Counted from the first letter of the stretch, positions 14,217-23,360 are shown. The stretch: 26,374 nucleotides of DNA from JAAFHB01 sp037133495 (GCA_037133495.1 JBAXOA010000055.1:1-26374), one strand, 5' to 3'. The notes: a model not told the origin generated them from the letters alone. Numbers and translations: made by a program.

Positions 14217-15458
14217 TCAGGAATAGATATTAGGTATAAATTGCTCTTGTATGGAATTGGCAAAGATTTGAGCAATCTCTTTTCTCTCAAAACCCAGCTT
14301 TACACCAAAGTCAAAAATAAAATTCAGTTCGCTGTCCTGAATAGCACTATCGGCAATTATGATGTTAATCATATATTCGAGCATCATATTTCTCTCGCCC
14401 GGATTAATTCCCAGCAGCTCTTTAACAGAATTTTCAAAGAAAATATCTATTTTATTGTCATCAATCATCTGATTCAAGGTCTGTTTTGGAAAAACAGTAA
14501 AAGCAGAAAGTTCTTCAATAATTGCCTTATATTCATCCGGTTCGATCGCCTTATCGATACCGGCAACAATTAATCCGGCAGAAGCGATAAAGCATGTCCG
14601 ATGATAATTTAAAGGAGAATTGCTAATTACCATAAGGCTTTGTATCAAATCCGATATATTGTCATCCAGCACTTTGTCGTGAACGATCTCGTTTCCCAAA
14701 AGCAGACTTCGATACAATGCTGAAGACTCAAACAATTCAACCGCTTTAATTCTAATTGGATTTATAGGGTGTGACAACAGATTGCCGGAGCCCGTCTCCT
14801 TGAAATATTTCAAGATCTCCTCATTCTCTGCACTGAAAGCTTTAGGATCAAAATTAAGCCTTTCAACACTAAGACCTGATGCCATTTTAAAGAAGCACGA
14901 AAGCACCTTCTCCAACTTTCCGCAGGCCATAAATCCAAATCTGTCTGCTGTAAGTTCTGATAATTTATCCCAAACAGCAATTTTATGCTGCATCATCAGG
15001 GGTGTTTCTCCCTGATCTACAAACACAAAATTCAATAATTGGGCAATATTCGCATTATTACTGATCAGGTGACCAATTTCGTGTCCTACGATAAATTTTA
15101 GCTCATCGTCATCTACCTTGTCAATCAGTCCTGAGTTAATATTAATAATATGACTTTCATCCGGCTCAAGCCTGGAGACAGCAAAAGCATTTAATTCAGG
15201 ATTATTCGTAATATAAAACTCTGTCGGCTCATTGAACTCAAGTCGTTTCATCACATCAATAAAAATATCATAAAGACGTGGAGCCAGTTTATCGTTCACC
15301 TTAAAACTATGTCCCTGGAGAATATTTTTAAAATAATTTTCAGTTTTTTCAACTTTAGCTTCTCTCAGAATGACTTCAAGTATCTTGCCTTGTATTTGCT
15401 GGTATAACTCTTGTCCAATTTGGATTTCTAACGGGATTCGGATGGTTTCGTGGTTCAT
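14217..15458 (-). CDS. Soluble M48-type zinc metallopeptidase fused to a TerB-like domain
   Basis: A 413-residue protein with no signal peptide and no membrane helix. The N-terminal half is an M48-like zinc peptidase: H-E-I-G-H at 126-130 (two zinc His and catalytic Glu), third ligand E168 in S-E-L-T-A-D-R-F (A-D pattern typical of M48), and H-P-I-N-P-I-R at 230-236, the late M48 motif. The C-terminal part, about 275-405, is all-helical and carries two acidic segments of the TerB type: A-G-I-D-K-A-I-E-P-D-E (299-309) and I-A-D-S-A-I-Q-D-S-E (368-377). Most M48 proteins are membrane-bound, like HtpX, so a cytosolic form with TerB is unusual. Role unknown; TerB domains are linked to stress and phage defence systems and bind metals. 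Confidence 0.75.
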   Translation of the reverse strand: MNHETIRIPLEIQIGQELYQQIQGKILEVILREAKVEKTENYFKNILQGHSFKVNDKLAPRLYDIFIDVMKRLEFNEPTEFYITNNPELNAFAVSRLEPDESHIININSGLIDKVDDDELKFIVGHEIGHLISNNANIAQLLNFVFVDQGETPLMMQHKIAVWDKLSELTADRFGFMACGKLEKVLSCFFKMASGLSVERLNFDPKAFSAENEEILKYFKETGSGNLLSHPINPIRIKAVELFESSALYRSLLLGNEIVHDKVLDDNISDLIQSLMVISNSPLNYHRTCFIASAGLIVAGIDKAIEPDEYKAIIEELSAFTVFPKQTLNQMIDDNKIDIFFENSVKELLGINPGERNMMLEYMINIIIADSAIQDSELNFIFDFGVKLGFERKEIAQIFANSIQEQFIPNIYS

Positions 15459-15595
15459 AGGAATAGCTGAGTTAACAAAAGATTAAGATCGGATTTTAGA
15501 TTAAAGATAATCAAAACAAAGGCGACATCAACAACCTGAACAGCCATTTTCTTTAATGGAACTTAAGGAAGTCCGTTTTTCTTCGGGAAATAGGA

Positions 15596-16186
15596 TCAGA
15601 ACCTTGCCGGACCAGGCACATCAAACCATTTAGTGGCTAACTCAACAGGGTGATAGTTATGAATATAATCCAATGCCTCATCTGAATTTTCAGCGATATA
15701 ATAGGTCGATTTATAATCTTCTTTTGAGAAAGAATCGCGGTATGCCCTTTCGAATTGCTCAAAAAGAGCATTATAAAATCCGTCTGTATTGATAAAAACA
15801 ATTGCTTTATTGTGATACTGCAACTGCTTAAGGGTTATCACCTCCAGTATCTCTTCCAATGTTCCGAATCCACCCGGGAGGGCAATAAAAGCATCAGAAC
15901 GTTTGCGCATCAGGTATTTTCGGTCGCGCATGTTTGGGGTGATGATTTGCTCGTGATCACGCGGAGAAGAGAGTCGTTTATTGTGGATTGATTCAGGAAT
16001 TATTCCAACGGAAATAGCTCCAGCCTGTCTGGCAGCTTCGGCAACTGTATGCATCAATCCCACGGTAGCTCCTCCATATACGATGGTATGCTGGTGATCA
16101 CCAATGAGTTTACCTAGTTTAAGAGCTTCTTCGAAATAAAGTTCCGGAATGGCATTGCTTGACGAGCAGAAGACGCAGATATTCAT
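15596..16186 (-). CDS. LOG-family nucleoside 5'-monophosphate phosphoribohydrolase
   Basis: A 196-residue Rossmann-fold protein of the LOG family (formerly annotated as lysine decarboxylase-like). Seen: N-terminal strand I-C-V-F-C-S-S-S (3-10), the G-G-A-T-V-G-L-M (38-45) turn, the M-R-D-R-K segment (86-90) and the signature P-G-G-F-G-T-L-E-E (104-112) with active-site Glu112. Enzymes of this family split AMP-like or cytokinin nucleotides into base and ribose 5-phosphate. In bacteria the role is usually purine salvage or unknown. A pair of near-identical 12-base direct repeats lies just before its start codon. Confidence 0.9.
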   Translation of the reverse strand: MNICVFCSSSNAIPELYFEEALKLGKLIGDHQHTIVYGGATVGLMHTVAEAARQAGAISVGIIPESIHNKRLSSPRDHEQIITPNMRDRKYLMRKRSDAFIALPGGFGTLEEILEVITLKQLQYHNKAIVFINTDGFYNALFEQFERAYRDSFSKEDYKSTYYIAENSDEALDYIHNYHPVELATKWFDVPGPARF

Positions 16187-16190
16187 GATC

Positions 16191-16226
16191 AGACTATCAG
16201 GCTGTTAGAAATTTAGACAATCAGGC
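16191..16226. repeat. Two imperfect direct repeats in the LOG leader
   Basis: AGACTATCAGGC at 16191-16202 and AGACAATCAGGC at 16215-16226 differ at one base and are 24 bases apart start to start. They begin five bases before the LOG start codon (minus strand). Possible operator half-sites or a leader element; the function is unproven. Confidence 0.35.
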
Positions 16227-16260
16227 AAAAACAGAATAATTTACAATCAATGTTACTATA

Positions 16261-16292
16261 TAAAACTACCGGCAAATTCTTATCACCGGCAG
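16261..16292 (-). terminator. Weak terminator candidate after gyrB
   Basis: On the minus strand, CTGCCGGTG (16292-16284) pairs with TGCCGGTAG (16274-16266), nine pairs of which three are G-U, followed by a short T run (16265-16262). It lies 13 bases past the gyrB stop at 16305. Confidence 0.35.
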
Positions 16293-16304
16293 ATTTAATG
16301 GTAT

Positions 16305-18269
16305 TTAAATATCAATATTCGCATAGGTTGCATTATCCTCGATAAACTTACGGCGGGGAGGCACATCATCACCCATCAGCATCGAGAAAACGTGGTCAGT
16401 CTCAGCAGGATTTTCAATTGTTACCTGTCGTAAAGTACGTGTTTCCGGATTCATGGTTGTATCCCATAACTGTTCGGCGTTCATCTCACCAAGACCTTTA
16501 TATCGTTGAACGTGGAGCCCTTTTTCATTTCCACCGGCCCATTCTTCGATCAATTTTATCCTTTGCTGCTCTGTCCAGCAATATTGCTCCTGCTTTCCTT
16601 TTTTCACCAGATAAAGGGGAGGTGTGGCGATATAGAGATAACCATTTACAATCAGGTCGTACATGTACCTGAAAAAGAACGTCATAATTAGTGTCGCGAT
16701 ATGAGAACCGTCGACGTCCGCATCGGTCATAATCACGATCTTGTGATACCGCAGTTTCGAAAAATTCAAGGCTTTCTGGTCTTCTTCTGTACCGATAGAA
16801 ACACCGAGTGCAGTATAAATATTGCGAATTTCCTCACTGTCAAAGACCCGGTGAGTCATTGCTTTTTCGACATTCAGAATTTTACCCCTGAGCGGAAGAA
16901 TAGCCTGAAATTTACGGTCACGACCTTGTTTCGCGGTTCCACCGGCCGAATCGCCCTCGACAAAGAACACTTCACATAACGATGGATCTTTTTCGGAACA
17001 GTCTGCCAGTTTACCGGGAAGTCCGCCACCTGTCAGGACACTTTTACGCTGAACCAGCTCACGTGCTTTACGTGCTGCATGGCGTGCCGTTGCAGCCAAA
17101 ATCACCTTATTTACAATGATTTTTGCCTCGCGGGGATGTTCTTCGAGGTAATTGGATAACATTTCACTTACAGCCTGATCGACAGAAGCACTGATTTCGG
17201 AGTTGCCCAGTTTCGTTTTTGTTTGACCTTCAAACTGTGGTTCCTGAACTTTAACCGAAAGAACAGCCGTCAGTCCTTCGCGAAAGTCATCGCCGCTGAT
17301 TTCAAATTTCAGCTTCGACAGCATTCCGCTTGTATCGGCATAATTTTTCAATGTACGCGTTAAACCTCTGCGGAAACCAGTCATATGTGTGCCACCCTCA
17401 ATAGTATTGATATTATTGACATAAGAGTGGATATTTTCAGTAAACGAGTTGTTGTAACACATGGCAATCTCAACAGGAACATCATTCTTTTCTGTTGCAA
17501 TATGAATTGTTTCATCGATTAACCGCTCGCGTGTACCATCAAGATAATCAACAAATTCAGCCAATCCTCTTTCAGAAAGAAACAATTCATTTTTGAACTG
17601 TCCATTCTCCTCTACGATACGGTTGTCTGTAATGGAAAGACGTATACCACGATTCAAAAAGGCGAGTTCACGAAGCCGGGCAGCCAGAATATCATATTTA
17701 AATTCTGTTGTCGTAAAAATTGTGTCGTCGGGAATAAAAGTAATAATCGTACCGGTTTTGTCGGATTCGCCAATTATTTTTACATCACCTTTCGGAAATC
17801 CTCTTTCATATTCCTGCTCCCATATTTTTCCGTCGCGATGAATCTCAGCTCTTAAATAAGATGCAAGGGCATTAACACACGAAACGCCGACTCCATGTAA
17901 ACCTCCGGAAACTTTATAGCTGTCTTTATTAAACTTTCCCCCGGCATGTAAAACGGTTAAAACCACTTCAAGTGCCGATTTATTCTCACCAGTATGTAAT
18001 TCAGTAGGAATTCCGCGACCGTCATCTGTAACGGTTACCGATCCGTCAGTATTAATTACTACTTCAATATTCTGGCAATGTCCTGCCAAAGCTTCATCTA
18101 TCGAATTATCTATCACTTCATAGACAAGGTGATGCAACCCTTTAATGTTTATGTCACCAATATACATCGCAGGCCGCTTCCGAACCGCTTCGAGTCCTTC
18201 CAGAACCTGAATACTGTCAGCACCATAACTTGAAGATCCATTAGATGGTAAAATCTCTAAATCGCTCAT
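16305..18269 (-). CDS. gyrB: DNA gyrase subunit B
   Basis: The ATP-binding subunit of DNA gyrase, which adds negative supercoils. The ATG at 18269 gives 654 residues; an upstream ATG at 18338 would start before the promoter box at 18316-18323 and adds 23 unconserved residues. Seen: V-L-E-G-L-E-A-V-R-K-R-P-A-M-Y-I-G near the N-terminus, the GHKL motif with catalytic E51 and N55 (E-V-I-D-N), D-D-G-R-G-I-P, the transducer Q-T-K-T-K-L-G-N, and the TOPRIM core E-G-D-S-A-G-G (438-444) and D-A-D-V-D-G-S-H with the metal pair D518 and D520. P-L-R-G-K-I-L-N-V-E-K-A is typical of GyrB rather than ParE. It lacks the long insertion of the 804-residue E. coli protein. Confidence 0.96.
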   Translation of the reverse strand: MSDLEILPSNGSSSYGADSIQVLEGLEAVRKRPAMYIGDINIKGLHHLVYEVIDNSIDEALAGHCQNIEVVINTDGSVTVTDDGRGIPTELHTGENKSALEVVLTVLHAGGKFNKDSYKVSGGLHGVGVSCVNALASYLRAEIHRDGKIWEQEYERGFPKGDVKIIGESDKTGTIITFIPDDTIFTTTEFKYDILAARLRELAFLNRGIRLSITDNRIVEENGQFKNELFLSERGLAEFVDYLDGTRERLIDETIHIATEKNDVPVEIAMCYNNSFTENIHSYVNNINTIEGGTHMTGFRRGLTRTLKNYADTSGMLSKLKFEISGDDFREGLTAVLSVKVQEPQFEGQTKTKLGNSEISASVDQAVSEMLSNYLEEHPREAKIIVNKVILAATARHAARKARELVQRKSVLTGGGLPGKLADCSEKDPSLCEVFFVEGDSAGGTAKQGRDRKFQAILPLRGKILNVEKAMTHRVFDSEEIRNIYTALGVSIGTEEDQKALNFSKLRYHKIVIMTDADVDGSHIATLIMTFFFRYMYDLIVNGYLYIATPPLYLVKKGKQEQYCWTEQQRIKLIEEWAGGNEKGLHVQRYKGLGEMNAEQLWDTTMNPETRTLRQVTIENPAETDHVFSMLMGDDVPPRRKFIEDNATYANIDI

Positions 18270-18315
18270 TCTTACAATAATTTTATTTAATAGCTGCCCC
18301 ATTTTTAGGGGTTTG

Positions 18316-18323
18316 CAAATATA
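18316..18323 (-). promoter_or_regulatory. -7 box candidate (TATATTTG) for gyrB
   Basis: An exact TAnnTTTG match on the minus strand. The transcript should begin about 40 bases before the ATG at 18269, which supports that start over the one at 18338. Confidence 0.5.
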
Positions 18324-18331
18324 ATATAAAA

Positions 18332-18345
18332 TCGCCAACCGGCGA
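18332..18345 (-). terminator. Short GC-rich hairpin between the barrel gene and gyrB
   Basis: On the minus strand, TCGCC-GGTT-GGCGA forms a five-base stem with a tetraloop, followed by TTTTATAT. It could end transcription from the barrel gene or act as an operator over the gyrB promoter, whose -7 box is nine bases away. Confidence 0.4.
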
Positions 18346-18464
18346 AATAAATCGGGGTCAAATCATCCGAATTTTCAAAAATAATATTCTTTATATATAA
18401 TTGAATATCAACATAGAAGTGTCTAAAATAGCTGAATGGCTTTTCTGTAAGTTTAACTTATTTA

Positions 18465-20231
18465 TCAGAATGAAAGGGTTATGCCTGCGATCAGCCTTAG
18501 TCCCTGAGATGCATAACCCAGCCACTGCTCATTTTGTCTGTTTAACAAGTTATCTATGCGTCCAAATAGTTTAAAATTCCCTGTCATTTCATAGTTTGCA
18601 CCCAGGTTTATCCCGATTGAAGGGTTGATTAAAAACTCCTGTGAAAGCGGTCCTAAGGAGGATAATGGATAATTTTCTTTTACCAAAGCTTTCTGCTTCC
18701 CGGTAACATTCAGGTCAGTAAATCCTGTTAACCGGTCTATGATCCGAAATGCAGCAGAAGCAGAAAGATCGAAGTTAGGTTTATGAGGAGCAAAAGTGAG
18801 CGTTTCAAGATTGTAATTGTAATAATTCCCTTTCAATACAACCGACAAATCTTTACCTGAGACATAAGAAAGCTCTGTAGAAAGATTGAAAATTCCTGTA
18901 TTATCATAGGTTAAAGCAAAGGCATTATTGTAAATTGCAGGAGCCGGAACTATGCTGGATGATAAATCAGGAAAACCATTAAGCACATAAAAATAAAGAT
19001 CCTTAACCTGACTGTACTTCAATCCCAGATTATAGGAAATTTCGCGTGTGATTTTGCCTTTCAATCCGCCTGATGCAACATAAGAATAATCAGTACTATG
19101 CACATTATGCTTTGGATCAGCCCAATAGTTTTCGAAAGCGATATCGCTGTACCGGTTGTTTTTCAAATCACCTTTAAAACCGGCAAATAGTGTAAGAATT
19201 CCTTCAATTGGTCTAAAGTTAAATTCAAAATCGGGATAAAGTTTCAACGTATTTTTATCGCTTTTATCCAAAGCTGCAACAAAATTTATTCCGCCTCTTA
19301 ATGTCCAGTTAGTTCCATCCATCCGCACCGAAGGAGCTATTCTGATCCAGTCCTCCGTTTTTGTACCGGGCAAACTTTGCGATCTAATATTTATACTATC
19401 GGTTGAATAATGATCAAAAGAGAGATCAACAACCCCATTAACAGCACCAAAGTTGTAATCAAATTTACTGAAAACACCTCCGCTACTCTCCTTCTGTCCG
19501 GTTTTGGCATCCGAAAAGCCAAGCCGAAATCCGCTGTTAAATTTAAGATCGCCTTGAAAATTATCGGAATTTTTGAGTGCAATTTCAAAATCTCCATTCT
19601 GATAGGCCTGATTCAAACCATATTTTGAATAAGAGATTGATGAGATATTCGAAGGAATCGCAATAGGATAACCATAGTAGTTCACGGCATCACGCCTGAA
19701 AGAAAGATCGGCAGAAAGAATTGTACTGCCAATATTCACTGAGCCAAAAATACCGCCATTATTCTGACTGTAAGGAGCATCTACAAGATCATCGGCTCGT
19801 AATTTTATTTTCCCATCCGAAGAGAGATGGCGCAGATGCAGTCCGAAGGTGCCTATTTCTGATTTCGGAAGATTGAAGAAAGCTTCTCCGTATAGTGTAC
19901 TATAAACACCGGCTCCCAATTTAAGGTATCCAAAGCCTAAATCTTTAGTTGCCATTCCGTTAACATCGGCCGCACCTATTGAAGATGCAGTGAAGCCTTT
20001 CTTTACAGGTTTACTATCGATCGAATAGTTGAATTCCGGTGTAAAACGGGTGGAATCGTCTACTGCAGGCATCAGGTTCAATTTTTTGGCGTTCATGATA
20101 CTTGGCCGGTATGCTTTAATCACCTCGACTTCCTGATTCAGCTTTGTTGTATCTTTTTGTGCAAATGCAGTAACTGCTGACATTCCGACGATTAAAAGAA
20201 GAACTGGCAATGAATGGTATATTTGTCTCAT
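18465..20231 (-). CDS. Outer-membrane TonB-receptor-like beta-barrel protein without plug domain
   Basis: From the ATG at 20231 the protein has 588 residues and starts with a clear signal peptide (cut likely A24|Q25). The longer frame to 20267 would add 12 polar residues and overlap the upstream TPR gene. A short segment after the signal, Q-E-V-E-V-I-K-A-Y-R-P-S-I, recalls a TonB box or the start of a TonB-dependent receptor, but the globular plug is missing. The rest alternates polar and aromatic residues as in a barrel, and the C-terminus has G-R-I-D-N-L-L-N-R-Q-N-E-Q-W-L-G-Y, the usual last-strand pattern of Bacteroidota TonB receptors, ending in a terminal Phe. It follows the TPR gene after 13 bases, so the two are very likely co-expressed. 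Cargo or role unknown. Confidence 0.75.
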   Translation of the reverse strand: MRQIYHSLPVLLLIVGMSAVTAFAQKDTTKLNQEVEVIKAYRPSIMNAKKLNLMPAVDDSTRFTPEFNYSIDSKPVKKGFTASSIGAADVNGMATKDLGFGYLKLGAGVYSTLYGEAFFNLPKSEIGTFGLHLRHLSSDGKIKLRADDLVDAPYSQNNGGIFGSVNIGSTILSADLSFRRDAVNYYGYPIAIPSNISSISYSKYGLNQAYQNGDFEIALKNSDNFQGDLKFNSGFRLGFSDAKTGQKESSGGVFSKFDYNFGAVNGVVDLSFDHYSTDSINIRSQSLPGTKTEDWIRIAPSVRMDGTNWTLRGGINFVAALDKSDKNTLKLYPDFEFNFRPIEGILTLFAGFKGDLKNNRYSDIAFENYWADPKHNVHSTDYSYVASGGLKGKITREISYNLGLKYSQVKDLYFYVLNGFPDLSSSIVPAPAIYNNAFALTYDNTGIFNLSTELSYVSGKDLSVVLKGNYYNYNLETLTFAPHKPNFDLSASAAFRIIDRLTGFTDLNVTGKQKALVKENYPLSSLGPLSQEFLINPSIGINLGANYEMTGNFKLFGRIDNLLNRQNEQWLGYASQGLRLIAGITLSF

Positions 20232-20244
20232 AACTCTTTCTGAT

Positions 20245-23200
20245 TTATTTCTTTTTTGATCCGGCACCCGATGGCTGGGTTTTGACCTCTGGTTTTATGG
20301 GCTCAGAATTATTCTTCACCTCCAGGGTCTGAAGATATTGATTCGCCTCATCAATAATACCATCACCTTTTTGCTCATAATTTTCAATAATACTTTTAAG
20401 TGTATTGGTAGCTTGAAAAAGATCACTTTGCTTATCATAAACATGAGCAAGCAATAAGAAGCTTTTAGCAAGCCAATACTGGTGAGGTGTACCTTTTTCA
20501 ATAAAATCATTTACCTCATTTTCCGCATCCTTTAATTTATTATTTGCATAATAATATTCACAAACCCTGTACTTAGCTTCAGCGCCTTCAATAGATTTTG
20601 AGTCACCCGAAAGTTTTCGCCAAAGCGGAAGCGCTTTGGACGGATCGTTCAGTTCGATGTATGCTTTTGCAGATTTATACGATGCTTCGCGGTCAAGTTC
20701 CGGGGGTATTTTATCCATACTTCGAATCTTCCATCCAATTTTCGAAACGGCATCAAAATCCTTTAATTCGTAATTACAGCGTAATCTTCCGGCCAGCGAA
20801 AGCAGGTTGTTATTATTGTTATTTGAAGCAGTTTCGAGTCGTTCATAATAGCCCAGCGCTTTTTTAAAATCACCAGCATTGTATGCCATTTCAGATGCGC
20901 GTAACAAGGCATTTTCAGTGAAGATATTATCGGGCTGAGCAAGAATAAAATCATAGCTACCCAAAGCGCCTTCGGTTTCATGATCAATAAACTCAGCTTC
21001 TGCCTTATAAAAATGAACATTCAGTGCAAAATTACCCGACGGGAAATTTTCAAGGTATTTTTTCAGCTCCGCTTTTGCTCTCGGATCCTTGGCCATAACC
21101 AGTTTTTCGGCTGCATAATAGGTAAGTGAGTCCTGCTCTAAATCGGAAGGAGTCGCCGATTGCCCCAGTTTTTTTGCATAGGTAATGTATTCGCTGACCT
21201 TATTGGTTTCAACATAGTTATTGCGTATTCCTGCAAGTGCCCCTTTGGCCTCCGGACTGTTTGGATATTTTTCGGCAACTTGTTTATAATAATCGAGAGA
21301 CGTCGTAAAATCATTTGTATTATAGGCTATCAGTCCCATTTGTATCAGGGCTTTCGGGATAAAAGGACTGGCCGGAAACCTTGATATCAAAGTCTTGTAA
21401 ATTGCTATTGCCTTATTGTTGTCCTGTAATCTCTCAAATGATTTTCCTGTTTCAAATAAGGCATCATCCAAAAAATTGGATTGTGGAAATTGAGTCTGAA
21501 GCTTTTCCAGTTCACTGATTTTCAAATGATAATCTTGCAACAGTCCATGACAAAAGGCTTTTTGAAATAATGCATAATCAGCATCAGACAAACCTGTTTC
21601 CCAAGCCTTTTGATAATAGGCAATCGCCTCCGTAAACCGGCTTGAAACAAAGTAACAATCGCCCAACCGGTTGTAGGCATCGGTATAAAGCGTTGAATTT
21701 TTATCTGTCGTACCTTCGGAATATTTAATGAATAATGGAATAGCAGGTTCGTATTCTTCTTTATTAAATAATGCATAACCGATATTGTAATTTGATATAG
21801 CGTATTCCTTTAACCTGGCAGCACCCTTAATACTTTGGAATTTTTTGTAGTCAGCTACTGCCTCATCCGTCTTCCCCGTACGGTAAAAGGCTTCACCCCG
21901 CCAGTAATAAGTCAGGGCACGCAATTCATTGCTTTGATCTCCGGATAATAATGACCTATTAAAATGTTGTATCGCATCAGAGAAATTCAATTCCCTGAAT
22001 AATTCGATTCCCCGGTTTAAAGTAACTTTTTGATAAGCCTTTTTAATGGCAGGACTTTTAACTTTGATCTTATCGATCGAAATTATTGCATCCTTATAAT
22101 TATGGGTTGTCATAAACACCTTAACTAAATAGTCGTATGCCACTTTATTTTTTTCCGAATTCGGATATTCCGAGATATACCTGTCAAATGCCTTAATTGC
22201 CTCATTAAATGGAGAATAATTAAGCTCGTAAGTTATTTTTGCATATTGAAAAAGTGCATCCTCTTTGATTTTGGGATCAAAGTTTAAATTAGATGCATTT
22301 TGAAATGCCATCATTGCCCTTTGTTTATCTCCTTTTTTAATATAAAGGGCAGCAAGTTCATAATTTCCATTTTGAGCCAGAGCATCTTTCCCATTCACCG
22401 ATTTTTCTAAATACTGAATCGCCCTGTCTGTTTCTCCGGCCTTCCCAAAACAATATCCTGCCACATAATATTGCAGGGCTGTGATCTCCTTACTCTTTAG
22501 ATAGATCTCAACAAAGGGAATAGCATCACTATATCTTCCTAATTGATAATACGATACACCAACAACTTTAGATAATTCTATTTTCCGTTCATCAGTTGCA
22601 CTATCCATTAAAGGGGGCGCAATTGAAATTACCAGCTCATATTTATCCTGTGCAAAATAAATCTGAGCCTTATAAAATGGTATGATTTTCGCATACTGAG
22701 GTGATTTTTCAATTTTTTCAAATTCCTGAAGTGCAAGGTCGTATTTCCCTTTCAGGTAATTAATATGACCCCAATAGTATTTTGATGCATCCGAAAAAGT
22801 ACCCGGTTTATCTTTCAATTCAGCAAAGAAAACCATCGCGATATCTTTATTGCCGGCTTCAAGATTACAGAATCCCGATTTAAAACTATATTCCTCAAGC
22901 TCCTTGCCTGTCAGAGCATATCTGTCGATTTTTTTAAAATCTACCAGTGCCTTTTTATACAGTTTTTGATTAAAATCAGAATTTCCAAGTCTGAAATAGG
23001 CACTGTTTATCCTTGGCGATTCAGGGCTGTGCTGAATAAATGCTTCAAGTAAATTTCTTCCGTTTGAATTTCCCATCTCAAGGAAACAAACCGATATATG
23101 ATAATCGGCCTCATCTTCAAAAACTGATCCCGGAGCTGCAATCCTTCGAAGTTTTTGAAATTCAGTAATTGCTGATCCATACTTTTCGGCATTAAAAAGC

Positions 23201-23322
23201 TCCATTGCCGTTCTGAAAATCTCGTTACAGTTCTCTTGCACAGCAACAGGTTGTGCATGCAATGAAAAAGCATAAAAAAAGAAAATCACGAATACCTTTA
23301 TTAACCGGTTTTTAATTTTCAT
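20245..23322 (-). CDS. Large secreted tetratricopeptide-repeat protein
   Basis: A 1025-residue protein with an N-terminal signal peptide (basic M-K-I-K-N-R-L-I-K, hydrophobic core, cut likely after H-A-Q near 24) and then many TPR units over nearly its whole length. Typical units are Y-F-R-L-G-N-S-D-F-N-Q-K-L-Y-K-K-A-L (109-126) and Y-L-K-G-K-Y-D-L-A-L-Q-E-F (189-201). Several parts resemble the BamD/YbgF (CpoB) type with A-x-x-x-F-x-x-x-I-x-x-x-P-x-S spacing. The end is low-complexity, Pro/Lys-rich, closing with K-K-K. It should lie in the periplasm, perhaps at the outer membrane, as a protein-protein scaffold. It is encoded just upstream of the barrel protein, its most likely partner. Exact function not recognised. 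Confidence 0.85.
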   Translation of the reverse strand: MKIKNRLIKVFVIFFFYAFSLHAQPVAVQENCNEIFRTAMELFNAEKYGSAITEFQKLRRIAAPGSVFEDEADYHISVCFLEMGNSNGRNLLEAFIQHSPESPRINSAYFRLGNSDFNQKLYKKALVDFKKIDRYALTGKELEEYSFKSGFCNLEAGNKDIAMVFFAELKDKPGTFSDASKYYWGHINYLKGKYDLALQEFEKIEKSPQYAKIIPFYKAQIYFAQDKYELVISIAPPLMDSATDERKIELSKVVGVSYYQLGRYSDAIPFVEIYLKSKEITALQYYVAGYCFGKAGETDRAIQYLEKSVNGKDALAQNGNYELAALYIKKGDKQRAMMAFQNASNLNFDPKIKEDALFQYAKITYELNYSPFNEAIKAFDRYISEYPNSEKNKVAYDYLVKVFMTTHNYKDAIISIDKIKVKSPAIKKAYQKVTLNRGIELFRELNFSDAIQHFNRSLLSGDQSNELRALTYYWRGEAFYRTGKTDEAVADYKKFQSIKGAARLKEYAISNYNIGYALFNKEEYEPAIPLFIKYSEGTTDKNSTLYTDAYNRLGDCYFVSSRFTEAIAYYQKAWETGLSDADYALFQKAFCHGLLQDYHLKISELEKLQTQFPQSNFLDDALFETGKSFERLQDNNKAIAIYKTLISRFPASPFIPKALIQMGLIAYNTNDFTTSLDYYKQVAEKYPNSPEAKGALAGIRNNYVETNKVSEYITYAKKLGQSATPSDLEQDSLTYYAAEKLVMAKDPRAKAELKKYLENFPSGNFALNVHFYKAEAEFIDHETEGALGSYDFILAQPDNIFTENALLRASEMAYNAGDFKKALGYYERLETASNNNNNNLLSLAGRLRCNYELKDFDAVSKIGWKIRSMDKIPPELDREASYKSAKAYIELNDPSKALPLWRKLSGDSKSIEGAEAKYRVCEYYYANNKLKDAENEVNDFIEKGTPHQYWLAKSFLLLAHVYDKQSDLFQATNTLKSIIENYEQKGDGIIDEANQYLQTLEVKNNSEPIKPEVKTQPSGAGSKKK

Positions 23323-23336
23323 ATTCTTTTAATCAT

Positions 23337-23344
23337 TAATTTTG
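23337..23344 (+). promoter_or_regulatory. -7 box candidate (TAATTTTG) for ftsE-murB
   Basis: Exact TAnnTTTG match. The transcript start would be near 23350, which leaves about 43 bases before the TTG start at 23394 and argues against the GTG at 23352 as the ftsE start. It lies 16 bases from the opposing box at 23361-23368. Confidence 0.45.
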
Positions 23345-23360
23345 CGGATACGTGGTTTTA

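Noticed and set aside
18270..18338. An upstream in-frame ATG that would lengthen GyrB by 23 residues
   Set aside because: The added sequence is not GyrB-like and spans the predicted promoter box at 18316-18323, so it should not be transcribed in the main mRNA.
20232..20267. A 12-residue extension of the barrel protein overlapping the TPR gene
   Set aside because: It is polar and sits in front of a normal signal peptide; the inner ATG at 20231 leaves a 13-base gap as expected in an operon.
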